Positions 1 through 8,481 of a stretch of 48,458 nt of DNA are shown here, in pieces. Numbering within the stretch: position 1 is the first letter of the stretch; each line of letters starts with the position of its first letter. Origin of the DNA: Clostridiales bacterium (GTDB taxonomy: Bacteria; Bacillota; Clostridia; Saccharofermentanales; Saccharofermentanaceae); contig JAFRQR010000006.1 in assembly GCA_017428545.1 (NCBI GenBank), forward strand, positions 1-48,458, written 5' to 3'. The notes below the pieces were generated by a model that saw only the letters and a program-made list of their open reading frames with translations, was not told the origin of the DNA and did not search any database. Position numbers and translations under genes: made by a program.

Positions 1-301
<301 letters not shown>

Positions 302-432
302 ACAAGTTAAGATTCTCTATTCTGATAAATCTCAAACCAGAACATTTAAAGATACTCACTTTCCAAATTCTTTTGGATATGTTATAGTTTTCTATGCAGT
401 CTTGAGGGTGCAGCTTGAAGACCCTCAACCAT
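302..432 (+). other. 23S-5S transcribed spacer with processing stem
   Basis: The spacer holds no tRNA. An 8-bp perfect stem (TTGAGGGT at 402-409 with ACCCTCAA at 421-428) sits directly before the 5S gene and could be a processing or folding element of the rRNA precursor. That role is inferred from position. Confidence 0.5.
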
Positions 433-548
<116 letters not shown>

Positions 549-554
549 TTATAT

Positions 555-595
555 GAAGCTCGATTACGGAAACGTAGTCGAGCTTCTTCTTTTTT
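555..595 (+). terminator. rRNA operon rho-independent terminator
   Basis: A 14-bp stem (555-568 with 573-586, one T-G wobble) closes on a GAAA tetraloop and is followed by TTCTTTTTT. It terminates the rRNA operon before walR. Confidence 0.9.
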
Positions 596-626
596 AGAAA
601 ATGAAACAAAATTGTAATAATTGGGG

Positions 627-653
627 TTGAAATCCGGATAAGAATGGTATAAT
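627..653 (+). promoter_or_regulatory. candidate sigma-A promoter of walR
   Basis: TTGAAA (627-632) and TATAAT (648-653) are separated by 15 nt, slightly short of the 17-nt optimum. It lies after the rRNA terminator and ~70 nt before the walR start. Confidence 0.5.
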
Positions 654-725
654 TGTAATAACTGTTGTATATAAGGGTTGTCGGATACACTATATCTTGT
701 GTCTGAAAGGAAATGGAGAATTGCT

Positions 726-1424
726 ATGTGTGCTAAGATTTTAGTCGTAGATGATGAACAGCCGCTGGTTGAGTTACTGACTGCCAATCTTCAAAGAGAA
801 GGTTATGAAGTCATCTCTGCCGGAGACGGTGTCACCGCTCTCGAGCTTGCCGAAAGCCAGAAGCCGGACCTGATCCTTTTGGACTGGATGCTTCCGAAAC
901 TCGACGGTTTTGAAGTATGCAAGCGTCTTCGTCCGAAAACAGCAGCTCCGATCATCATGGTCACGGCAAAAGGTGAAGAGATCGATAAGATCCTGGGTCT
1001 TGAAATGGGCGCGGATGACTACATCACGAAGCCTTTCAGTCCCCGTGAAGTGCTTGCCCGTGTAAAGGCACAGCTCCGCCGCGGTTCCTATGTAGATAAA
1101 GAGTCGGAAGGCTCGGACAGCATTATCAAGATCGGCGAACTCGAGATCGATAAGAGTGCTTATCAGATCCGAAGAGCCGGCGTGGATGTAGCTCTGACAT
1201 TCCGTGAATTCCAGCTGGTGCTTTTCCTGGCGGAAAATGCAGGACAGGTATTCTCTCGAGAAGCCCTTCTGCAGCACGTTTGGGGATATGAGTATTTCGG
1301 AGATGTACGAACGGTTGATGTTACGGTCCGCCGTACAAGAGAAAAACTCGAACCGGACCAGAACAACTATCGCTATATTCTGACTAAACGCGGGGTCGGT
1401 TATTATTTTGACAAGGCGCAGTGA
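726..1424 (+). CDS. walR: OmpR-family response regulator, WalR-like
   Basis: This 232-residue DNA-binding regulator has an N-terminal receiver domain and a C-terminal winged helix. Visible receiver residues are the acidic pair D9/D10, the phospho-acceptor D53 in LLDWMLPKLDG, T80 and K102 in ITKPF. The C-terminal half carries REFQLVLFLAENAGQVFSRE and ends RGVGYYF, as in PhoB/OmpR effectors. I chose ATG 726 because TGGAGAA precedes it at proper spacing; an in-frame upstream start would add a 16-residue extension foreign to the family. The neighbours murA, walJ and rlmH match the WalRK locus of Firmicutes, where WalR controls cell-wall hydrolases. Assignment over PhoP/PhoB rests mainly on that context. 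The gene end overlaps the longer walK reading frame. Confidence 0.85.
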   Translation: MCAKILVVDDEQPLVELLTANLQREGYEVISAGDGVTALELAESQKPDLILLDWMLPKLDGFEVCKRLRPKTAAPIIMVTAKGEEIDKILGLEMGADDYITKPFSPREVLARVKAQLRRGSYVDKESEGSDSIIKIGELEIDKSAYQIRRAGVDVALTFREFQLVLFLAENAGQVFSREALLQHVWGYEYFGDVRTVDVTVRRTREKLEPDQNNYRYILTKRGVGYYFDKAQ

Positions 1425-1458
1425 GCGCCTGGCGCGGAAATGCGCTGAGGGTGAAAGG

Positions 1459-3576
1459 TTGAAAGAATTATTGGCGAGATTATCTATATGGGATCGGGTT
1501 ATACAACCCGTTCCCATGCTTTTTATCGGGCTTGTGATGGGGTCATTACTCACAGGTCTGATCGTCTATAAGATTTTCTCTGTCTCTTTTTACAAGAAAA
1601 AACGCGACATGAAGTTTTTGAATGCCGCGAACGGTGTTTCCAACTCGGTCTTAAATATCGTACAGATGGGCGTTGTCGCATTTACGGACAACGGCACGCT
1701 GCTTTTTAATAACAAGACATGTCTTAAAAAACTCCGCGTGGAAGAGCTTCCGCAGTCATTTATCGATTTCGTGCAGACGTTCGTTCATGATGAGCAGGTC
1801 CTTCTGGATCTGCAGGTCTATGAATCGCTTCTTCCGAAGCAGCGTCCGCAGGAAAACGAAGATGATATCCTCGAAAGCGAGAAGCTTGAGTCGGTCACGA
1901 CCAGAGTCGAGATCCGAAACAGGATCATCCAGTTTCATTTCAGTAAGCCGTTTTTCCCGCAGTCGACATTGAGAGGCTGGGTCGTCGTTTTGGAAGACGT
2001 GACCAAAGCCGCCCGACAGGAACAGCAGAGAAGACTTTTCGTTTCAACGGTCTCACATGAACTGAAAACTCCGCTTGCTTCGATCAACGGATACTCGGAA
2101 TCCCTGATCGACTGGGGCCTTCGCGAAAAGAGCCCGGACCAGATCTTTAACGATGTCCTTAAGATCAACGAAGAGGGACACCGGATCACGGAGATCATTT
2201 CGAACCTGACGTTCCTTTCCCAGATCGAGAATAACAAAGATAAGATCGATATGACCGTCTATCGCATCGATAAGACGGTCGAAGAGGTATGCAGAAAATA
2301 CACGGAGGAGGCCAATAAGAAGAACATCCGCCTTTATTACGAGAGCCTGACCCGTGTGATGCCGCCTGTTTTCGGAAGCCAAAGCATGATGGAGCAGATG
2401 GTCGGAAACCTCATCAACAACGCGCTGAAGTATTCCGCGGAAAATACGAATATCTGGGTATTTATCCAGGCACATGAGACCACGGTCACGATCAAGGTAC
2501 AGGACCAGGGTAAAGGTATACCGAAGCCTGCGGCCGAAAAGGTCTTCCAGGCCTTTTTCCGCGTGGATGAAACAGGAGCGCGTTCGGCAGGCGGAAGCGG
2601 TCTCGGCCTTGCGATCGTTAAGATGATGGCGGAAGTGCAGGAAGGCGAGATCAGCCTCGTTACGCGCTGCCCGGAAGACGATGACAGCCAGAGATCAGAA
2701 GTCGGATCTGACTTTTATATTACGGTCCCGACGGCATCTGCGACGTTCAAGGAGACTCTTGAGGCGATGAAAGAAGATGCCGACCGTGAGGAAGTGCTTT
2801 ACCGGAAGGCAAAGCAGTATATGGAAAAGATCAACGAGGACGATTACGACCTCGGGTACGATCTTAAGAAGATCGACAACAAGGAAGATGAGGAGCGCTT
2901 GATCTCACATCTGATATTTATAGATGAATGTGATATCATAGAGGATAGTTCGGAAGTGGTTCGCGAGGAGTTACCTTCCGAACCATCAGAGGAGCCGCAG
3001 GATGAACAGCAGAGTCCGTTCGTCCAGCCGGTGATCCAAACGAAAGAAGAACCCGAAGTGGTCCGGACGGAACCTTCTCCGTTTGTCCGTCCGGTGGTAT
3101 CGCCTGAAGAGGCAAGACCGCAGGCGCAGCAGGTGCCAAAGGTACCGCCGGTACCTCAGGTGCAGCCGGTGCCGAAGGTGCAGCCGGTGATCCGTCCTAT
3201 CGAAAGCCAGGAGGCGGAGGTCGTTCCGGTAAACGCGGCGAAACCGGAAGAATGGGTATCTCTTTCCAAAAGAGGAGCAACCGTCCTCAAACCGGATGCG
3301 CCAGCCCTGAAGCATCCGATCCTGAGTAAAGAGACGATCGGATCACAGAATGCGGAGAAGCGGCGGCAGGCGAGAAAAAACACAATGAAAAAGGCGAAAG
3401 AAGAGGCCGTTCCTGATCCGCAACCCGAGGTCAGGACGCCGGCATTACCAAAGATGCCGGAACCTCCGAGTCCCGCGAATACGCAGGCGGCTCCCGCGAC
3501 AAGGAGCCTGCTCCGTCAGGTGACGGACCCGGTTCCGGGAAAGAGCGCGGACACGAAGACAGGAATGCAAGAATAA
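1459..3576 (+). CDS. walK: sensor histidine kinase, WalK/PhoR-like, with long disordered tail
   Basis: The 705-residue kinase partners the regulator just upstream. It has one membrane segment near residues 15-38, with no evident extracellular loop, then a PAS-like region. The HisKA dimerisation domain has phospho-acceptor H200 in TVSHELKTPLASINGYSE, and the HATPase domain shows N-box NLINNALKYS, DQGKGIP and GGSGLGLAI. After about residue 455 comes ~250 residues rich in Pro, Glu, Gln and Val with repeated SPFVxPV motifs, absent from standard WalK (about 610 residues). TTG 1459 is preceded by GAGG at 8 nt, so I prefer it to TTG 1408, which overlaps walR. Canonical WalK has two membrane segments and an extracellular PAS domain; this one lacks both, so the signal sensed may differ. 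Confidence 0.82.
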   Translation: MKELLARLSIWDRVIQPVPMLFIGLVMGSLLTGLIVYKIFSVSFYKKKRDMKFLNAANGVSNSVLNIVQMGVVAFTDNGTLLFNNKTCLKKLRVEELPQSFIDFVQTFVHDEQVLLDLQVYESLLPKQRPQENEDDILESEKLESVTTRVEIRNRIIQFHFSKPFFPQSTLRGWVVVLEDVTKAARQEQQRRLFVSTVSHELKTPLASINGYSESLIDWGLREKSPDQIFNDVLKINEEGHRITEIISNLTFLSQIENNKDKIDMTVYRIDKTVEEVCRKYTEEANKKNIRLYYESLTRVMPPVFGSQSMMEQMVGNLINNALKYSAENTNIWVFIQAHETTVTIKVQDQGKGIPKPAAEKVFQAFFRVDETGARSAGGSGLGLAIVKMMAEVQEGEISLVTRCPEDDDSQRSEVGSDFYITVPTASATFKETLEAMKEDADREEVLYRKAKQYMEKINEDDYDLGYDLKKIDNKEDEERLISHLIFIDECDIIEDSSEVVREELPSEPSEEPQDEQQSPFVQPVIQTKEEPEVVRTEPSPFVRPVVSPEEARPQAQQVPKVPPVPQVQPVPKVQPVIRPIESQEAEVVPVNAAKPEEWVSLSKRGATVLKPDAPALKHPILSKETIGSQNAEKRRQARKNTMKKAKEEAVPDPQPEVRTPALPKMPEPPSPANTQAAPATRSLLRQVTDPVPGKSADTKTGMQE

Positions 3577-3592
3577 AAAGGGGATAAGAAAT

Positions 3593-4903
3593 ATGACCAG
3601 TTATCGCATCGTAGGGGGAAAGAGACTTGCGGGAGATATCAATATCAGCGGCAGTAAAAACGCTGTTCTCGGTATCCTCGCGGCAGCCATGATGCTGGAT
3701 GGACCTTGTAAGATCGAAAATGTTCCGGACATCGTCGATGTCCAGGCCATGCTTGAGATCTGCGAGACCATCGGCGCCAAGATCACACCTTGCGGCGAAG
3801 GGATCTATGAGATCGATCCGACCAATATCAACACATATGAAGCAACTCATCCGAAGGTAAAGAATATCCGTGCTTCTTACTATCTTCTGGGTGCACTTCT
3901 GACGCGTTTTAGAAAAGCAACGATGTACATGCCGGGCGGATGTAATTTCGGCACAAGACCGATCGATCTGCACTTGAAAGGCTTCAGAAAGATGGGTGCG
4001 CAGGGTACGAGAGCGACCGATATCCGTGATGGTATCATCCGTATCGTGGCCGAAGAACTCAAAGGCGCGCACATCTTTCTCGATGTCGTAAGCGTAGGCG
4101 CAACGATCAACCTGATGCTGGCGGCAACAAAAGCCAACGGAACGACAGTTATTGAGAACGCGGCAAAGGAGCCGCACATCGTTGACGTAGCAAACTTCCT
4201 CAACGCCATGGGTGCAGATATCAAGGGAGCAGGTACGGATACGATCCGTGTAAGAGGCGTTCCGGTACTTCCCGGCGGATATTCCTATTCCGTCATTCCG
4301 GACCAGATCGAGGCCGGAACTTACATGATCGCAGCAGCCGTTACGCGCGGCGATGTCACGATCCATAACCTTATTCCGAAGCATATGGAACCGCTTACGG
4401 TGAAGATGCTTGAAATGGGATTTAATATCGAGCAGGGCGATGACTGGATCCGTGTTTCCATCGATGATGACGTGGAACTGGAACCGACGAACTTTAAGAC
4501 ACGCCCGTATCCGGGATTCCCGACAGACCTTCAGCCGCAGGCCACGGTGCTTTTGTGTCAGGCACATGGCTTAAGCCGTATGCACGAAAATGTATGGGAT
4601 AACCGTTTCCAGTATATTCCGGAGCTTCAGTCCATGGGTGCTTCGATCACGGTCATGGAGAGGATCGCCCTGGTAAACGGACCGGTCAGCTTCTGTGGCG
4701 CAAGAGTCGCCGCACTGGACCTTCGCGCAGGTGCCGCGATGGTTCTGGCCGGACTTGCCGCGGATGGTGTCACGACGATCACATGCGCGAACCGCATCGA
4801 ACGCGGATATGAAAAGATCGTCGAGAAACTCCGTGCCGTCGGCGCCGAGATCGACCACATTCCGGACGATGAAGAACATATCGTGTCGGACGGCGACGAA
4901 TGA
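3593..4903 (+). CDS. murA: UDP-N-acetylglucosamine 1-carboxyvinyltransferase
   Basis: This cytosolic enzyme transfers enolpyruvate from PEP to UDP-GlcNAc, the first committed step of peptidoglycan synthesis. At 436 residues it has family length. It opens with GGKRLAGDINISGSKNAVL, carries the PEP-binding cysteine C117 in GGCNFGTRPIDLHL (the fosfomycin target position in this family), and later shows LRAGAAMVLAGLAADG. The start follows an AAGGGGAT ribosome site 16 nt after walK. The ATGA overlap with the next gene indicates translational coupling. Together with walRK it links envelope sensing to wall precursor supply. Whether a second murA paralogue exists cannot be seen here. Confidence 0.97.
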   Translation: MTSYRIVGGKRLAGDINISGSKNAVLGILAAAMMLDGPCKIENVPDIVDVQAMLEICETIGAKITPCGEGIYEIDPTNINTYEATHPKVKNIRASYYLLGALLTRFRKATMYMPGGCNFGTRPIDLHLKGFRKMGAQGTRATDIRDGIIRIVAEELKGAHIFLDVVSVGATINLMLAATKANGTTVIENAAKEPHIVDVANFLNAMGADIKGAGTDTIRVRGVPVLPGGYSYSVIPDQIEAGTYMIAAAVTRGDVTIHNLIPKHMEPLTVKMLEMGFNIEQGDDWIRVSIDDDVELEPTNFKTRPYPGFPTDLQPQATVLLCQAHGLSRMHENVWDNRFQYIPELQSMGASITVMERIALVNGPVSFCGARVAALDLRAGAAMVLAGLAADGVTTITCANRIERGYEKIVEKLRAVGAEIDHIPDDEEHIVSDGDE

Positions 4904-5736
4904 TCATGGCGTCGGATAATCTTTCACAGACGATCACCATTACGCCTCTTTTTTCGGGATCGAGCGGAAATGCCATTTTGGTATCTACCGCAGATACGCT
5001 CGTGCTTGTCGATGCGGGCATGAACTGTAAAAAGATCGTCGAGGCGCTCAATATCGTAAAGATCAATCCTTTTGACCTTTCGGCGATCCTGATCACGCAT
5101 GATCACAGCGATCACATTTCCGGACTGGACGTATTTACGAGAAAATTCTCGATTCCGATCTATGCCACGAAAGACACATGGTTCGGAATTCACGCGGCCG
5201 AGAAAAAGCCGCACCTTCCGAGCCTGGATAACGAAGTCATTCCGGAAAAGGAGTTTAAGATCGGAAGTCTCGGGATCACGGCATTTTCCACACCGCACGA
5301 TACTTCAGGATCCTGCGGCTATTGCTTTTCAACAGGAAGCCATAAGGCAGCTATCGCAACGGACATCGGATATATGACGCCTACGGTCTTTGAACATCTT
5401 CTCGGATGTGAAGGGATCCTTCTCGAGGCCAACTACGATAAGGATATGCTCTGGAACGGAGAATATCCGTACTATCTGAAAAAGAGGATCGACGGAAATT
5501 ACGGGCATCTCTGTAATGATGACTGTGCCAGCACCGTGGCGGCTCTATGCAGGGCGGGAACAAGACACTTTATCCTCGGGCACTTAAGTAAAGAGAACAA
5601 TCTTCCCCAGGTCGCGGAAAGAACCGTCATCCGGGCATTACAGGACGAAGATCTGGTTCGGGACCGTGACTTTACGCTTCGCGTCGCAAACCGCTATGTT
5701 CCGACAGAACCGCTGGTCCTGGGAGATATCTTATGA
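4900..5736 (+). CDS. walJ: metallo-beta-lactamase-fold hydrolase, WalJ/YycJ-like
   Basis: The 278-residue protein has the metal-binding motif THDHSDH (H67, H69, D71, H72) of the metallo-beta-lactamase fold, and FSGSSGNAILV near the N terminus as in YycJ/WalJ proteins. WalJ family members are encoded with WalRK in many Firmicutes and have been linked to nuclease activity and to coordination of the cell wall with division; the substrate in this organism is unknown. ATG 4900 overlaps the murA stop (ATGA), and ATG 4906 is an in-frame alternative. It overlaps rlmH by ATGA at its end. I see no missing motif. Confidence 0.88.
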   Translation: MIMASDNLSQTITITPLFSGSSGNAILVSTADTLVLVDAGMNCKKIVEALNIVKINPFDLSAILITHDHSDHISGLDVFTRKFSIPIYATKDTWFGIHAAEKKPHLPSLDNEVIPEKEFKIGSLGITAFSTPHDTSGSCGYCFSTGSHKAAIATDIGYMTPTVFEHLLGCEGILLEANYDKDMLWNGEYPYYLKKRIDGNYGHLCNDDCASTVAALCRAGTRHFILGHLSKENNLPQVAERTVIRALQDEDLVRDRDFTLRVANRYVPTEPLVLGDIL

Positions 5737-6197
5737 AACTTCAGATCGTATGTGCAGGGAAGATCAAGGAAAAGTGGCTCAATGACGGCATCAGCGAGTA
5801 CATAAAACGCCTGTCGAAATATACTTCTGTCGAGATCATTGAGGTCCCGGATGCGCCGGATTCGATCCCGGAACAGCAGGCGCTCGACCAGGAAGGCAAA
5901 CGTATCCTTTCGAGGATCAAGCCGAATGCCTATGTGATCGTTCTGGATCTTCACGGAAAAGAAATGACCTCGGAAGAATGGTCCGAGCATGTGATCTCCG
6001 GCTTTGAAAAGGGCGGTGCCGAGCTTGTCTTAGTGATCGGCGGTTCCAATGGCCTTTCTCCCGAACTGGTAGAAAGGGCGAACGAAAGACTGTGCCTTTC
6101 TCCTATGACGTTTACCCACCAGATGACGAGACTGATCATTCTCGAGCAGGTGTACCGCGCATTTAAGATCCATTTCGGTGAAAAATACCACAAATAA
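5733..6197 (+). CDS. rlmH: 23S rRNA (pseudouridine1915-N3)-methyltransferase
   Basis: RlmH is a small SPOUT methyltransferase that acts on the 70S ribosome, methylating the pseudouridine in helix 69 of 23S rRNA with S-adenosylmethionine. The 154-residue protein has the family landmarks VLDLHGKEMTSEEW, VIGGSNGLS in the knotted SAM site, and the C-terminal QVYRAFKIHFGEKYHK. The ATGA overlap with walJ puts it last in the walRK-murA-walJ operon, the position seen in many Firmicutes. Length and start agree with the family. Confidence 0.96.
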   Translation: MKLQIVCAGKIKEKWLNDGISEYIKRLSKYTSVEIIEVPDAPDSIPEQQALDQEGKRILSRIKPNAYVIVLDLHGKEMTSEEWSEHVISGFEKGGAELVLVIGGSNGLSPELVERANERLCLSPMTFTHQMTRLIILEQVYRAFKIHFGEKYHK

Positions 6198-6254
6198 GTC
6201 CCGGACGTACATTTCTCATTTTTTCAAAAATACAAATGAATTTTAGAAAAGTGC

Positions 6255-6283
6255 TTTTCACATGAAGATCGTTATATTACAAT
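6255..6283 (+). promoter_or_regulatory. candidate promoter of the collagen-like gene
   Basis: TTTTCA (6255-6260) and TACAAT (6278-6283) are separated by 17 nt, in an AT-rich gap after rlmH. The -35 matches only 4 of 6 consensus bases. Confidence 0.4.
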
Positions 6284-6317
6284 GTATATTGAGTTAATTT
6301 AGGGAGTGTTCGGGCTT

Positions 6318-7844
6318 ATGAGGGACTCAGTAAAAATCATTATCGCTTGTATCGTTTGCCTCGGCATCGTAGGTGCCGCAGGTGTTTATGTATATTTTTC
6401 CAAAAACGCCGGGAATAAAGAGCGTCCGATGGAATTCGACAAACGCAACGGCGTAGTCGTTTATCGTTATGAGGGCGAGGGCGATGAAGACTGGAAAGAA
6501 TTCATGCCGGTCAGCGCACTTCAGGATTCCGGCGAAGATCCGGATTTCCGTGAGTCCGATGACGGATACATCCAGTACAAGAATTCTGATGGAGAATGGA
6601 TCAACATCATGCCGTCCTCTTCTCTTGCCGGTCAGAAGGGTGAACAGGGAGCCACGGGTGCACAGGGTGCGCAGGGTGCTCAGGGTCCGCAGGGTATCCA
6701 GGGTCCGAAAGGTGACACCGGGGCAGATGGCCGCGAAGTAGAGATCAGAAATAACAACGGCGTTCTCCAGTGGAGATATTCCGGAAGTGATGATTGGAAG
6801 ACACTCCTTCAGGTTTCCTCGCTTCAGGGTACTGACGGACGTCCGGTAGAATTCGGCGTTGTCGGCGGAACGATCTCCTGGAGATACAGAGGTGATTCCG
6901 ATGCTTCCTGGCACACAGTCGTATCGATCGCTTCCCTCAAGGGCGCGGATGGCCCGACAGGTATTCCGGGCGAACAGGGCCCGAAGGGCGATAAGGGCGA
7001 CGCAGGTAAGGCGGTCGTTGTCGCAAGAAACGGTGACCTGATCCAGTGGAAGTATGAAGGTGACACAGATTGGCAGGGAACAGTTGCCACTATTACCGAA
7101 CTTACCGGTGTTAACGGTAAGGACGTTGAGATCGCAAATGACGGAACTTATATCAAATGGAGATATACTTCCGGTGATGATACCGAGTATAAGAATCTGA
7201 TAGCCGTAGCAGATCTCATATCCCCGAAGATCGAACTGACCAAGGGTACGGACGCGATCTATTGGCACTACACGACCGGTGCAGATACAACCGATCATAA
7301 ACTTGTAGATCTTGCCGATATCAAAGGTGATAAAGGAACCCTCGCTGCGGATATCGACCTGCAGCTGGTAAAGGGTGTTGCAATCGATGACGCAGCCGGA
7401 AATCCGCCGACGGATCCGAACTGGACAGCAACTTACGAAGACCAGATCCAGTGGAAGCCGAAGGGCGCTGCAGATACCGAATGGCAGAGACTCTGCGCTG
7501 CTCCGGATCTCGGTATCTCCGTTAATACGAAAGACGCCGTAACTCTGAATAAGGACGGCACGAAGACACTCGTAAGCGGAAAGAAGTATCAGGTCACGAT
7601 CACCGTTTCCGGTACAAACATGGATACGACAACGAGCATTGTTGCCAGCGCATCCTTCGCAGGAAAGACGGTCGGCGGAACATGGATGGCCGCAACATTG
7701 AGTGATCCGACAGATCCGAATTCGACGGTCACCGGTTTTATCGCTACCTATTGCGGATCGTTCCTGGTCGATGGTGATGACCAGGCATATACGGTAACGG
7801 TAACCGACGGCTACAATGCCATTGTCACAGTAGTAGAGGTATAA
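6318..7844 (+). CDS. membrane-anchored collagen-like repeat protein
   Basis: The 508-residue protein has an N-terminal membrane segment (residues 5-27) with the bulk predicted outside the cell. Two Gly-X-Y runs are visible, about 105-139 and 209-230. Around them are eight copies of a ~22-residue module of the form IQWRY-xGD-xxW-x5-SL: at about 47, 84, 149, 186, 241, 279, 314 and 377. The last ~105 residues look like a beta-sandwich (Thr/Val/Ser-rich, TVTVTDGYNA). I prefer ATG 6318, because the GTG at 6306 lies inside its own AGGGAG site. Similar W/Y modules occur beside Gly-X-Y repeats in bacterial and phage surface proteins, but I know no assigned function. The deaminase gene starts 7 nt downstream, so the two are probably cotranscribed. 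Adhesion or a surface layer is possible but unproven. Confidence 0.8.
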   Translation: MRDSVKIIIACIVCLGIVGAAGVYVYFSKNAGNKERPMEFDKRNGVVVYRYEGEGDEDWKEFMPVSALQDSGEDPDFRESDDGYIQYKNSDGEWINIMPSSSLAGQKGEQGATGAQGAQGAQGPQGIQGPKGDTGADGREVEIRNNNGVLQWRYSGSDDWKTLLQVSSLQGTDGRPVEFGVVGGTISWRYRGDSDASWHTVVSIASLKGADGPTGIPGEQGPKGDKGDAGKAVVVARNGDLIQWKYEGDTDWQGTVATITELTGVNGKDVEIANDGTYIKWRYTSGDDTEYKNLIAVADLISPKIELTKGTDAIYWHYTTGADTTDHKLVDLADIKGDKGTLAADIDLQLVKGVAIDDAAGNPPTDPNWTATYEDQIQWKPKGAADTEWQRLCAAPDLGISVNTKDAVTLNKDGTKTLVSGKKYQVTITVSGTNMDTTTSIVASASFAGKTVGGTWMAATLSDPTDPNSTVTGFIATYCGSFLVDGDDQAYTVTVTDGYNAIVTVVEV

Positions 7845-7851
7845 GGTCCCG

Positions 7852-8340
7852 ATGGAAAGAAGAGATAAAGTCAATTACTATCTGGATCTTGCCGAGGTAG
7901 TTGCCCAGAGAAGCACATGTTTAAGAAGACACTACGGTGCCGTTATCGTGAAAAACGATGAAGTTATTTCCACAGGTTATGTAGGTGCTCCGAGAGGAAG
8001 AAAGAACTGCTCGGATCTCGGCACCTGCATCAGAGAAGAACTTCAGATCCCGAGAGGAGAAAGATACGAGCTCTGCAGAAGCGTACATGCCGAGCAGAAT
8101 GCGATCATCTCCGCTTCCCGCGATAAGATGATCGGTGCCACGATGTATCTTTCCGGATATGACGCAAAGACGAAAGAATATATCGCCAAGTCCAATTCCT
8201 GTTCTCTTTGTAAGAGAATGATCATCAACGCAGGTATCGACAAAGTCATCGTCCGTGATAACAAGAACGAGTACAGAGAAGTCGATGTCCAGGATTGGAT
8301 CGACAACGACGAGTCGCTCGAAGGCAAACGCGGATATTAA
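7852..8340 (+). CDS. deoxycytidylate deaminase (ComEB-like)
   Basis: This zinc enzyme probably deaminates dCMP to dUMP for thymidylate synthesis. The 162-residue protein has the cytidine-deaminase signature VHAEQNAI (zinc ligand H79, catalytic E81) and the second zinc pair C117/C120 in NSCSLC. The N-terminal RRHYGAVIVKNDEVISTGY and the CSDLGTC insert are as in dCMP deaminases and ComEB. Start ATG 7852 follows the preceding stop by 7 nt with GGTCCCG between, so translation is probably coupled. The Y/R-rich context gives no sign of competence genes nearby, so I leave the symbol open. Confidence 0.88.
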   Translation: MERRDKVNYYLDLAEVVAQRSTCLRRHYGAVIVKNDEVISTGYVGAPRGRKNCSDLGTCIREELQIPRGERYELCRSVHAEQNAIISASRDKMIGATMYLSGYDAKTKEYIAKSNSCSLCKRMIINAGIDKVIVRDNKNEYREVDVQDWIDNDESLEGKRGY

Positions 8341-8361
8341 GTCCGGTATTCCTAAGTAATC

Positions 8362-8436
8362 AAAACGAATAAAGCCTTTCGGCACTGGTTCTCGGGCAAA
8401 GCCCTGCGGAGGTGCCTTCCAGGGTTTATTCGTTTT
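8362..8436. repeat. 75-nt palindromic structured element
   Basis: The ends are a near-perfect 14-bp inverted repeat (AAAACGAATAAA at 8362-8373, mirrored at 8425-8436). Inside, GGCAC (8381-8385) pairs with GTGCC (8412-8416), and GGGC-AAA-GCCC (8394-8404) forms a third stem. The nested stems suggest a structured RNA or a small palindromic repeat unit. It lies between two converging genes, upstream of their shared terminator. Confidence 0.5.
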
Positions 8437-8443
8437 ATATTTG

Positions 8444-8472
8444 AAAAAGCCGGACTGAATATCCGGCTTTTT
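8444..8472. terminator. bidirectional terminator between converging genes
   Basis: An 11-bp perfect stem (AAAAAGCCGGA at 8444-8454 with TCCGGCTTTTT at 8462-8472) provides U-tracts on both strands and serves the deaminase gene on + and the phosphodiesterase on -. Confidence 0.85.
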
Positions 8473-8481
8473 GCGTACGTT

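Noticed and set aside
1408..1458. TTG 1408 as start of walK
   Set aside because: It overlaps walR and has no ribosome site; TTG 1459 has GAGG at 8 nt and gives the expected N terminus.
6660..6720. CRISPR-like short repeats
   Set aside because: The direct repeats encode Gly-X-Y in frame inside the collagen-like gene; there are no regular spacers or cas genes.
6327..7874. 515-codon reverse-strand open frame across the collagen-like gene
   Set aside because: It arises from the repeat-rich forward gene; the translation lacks domains and the forward frame has repeats and a ribosome site.
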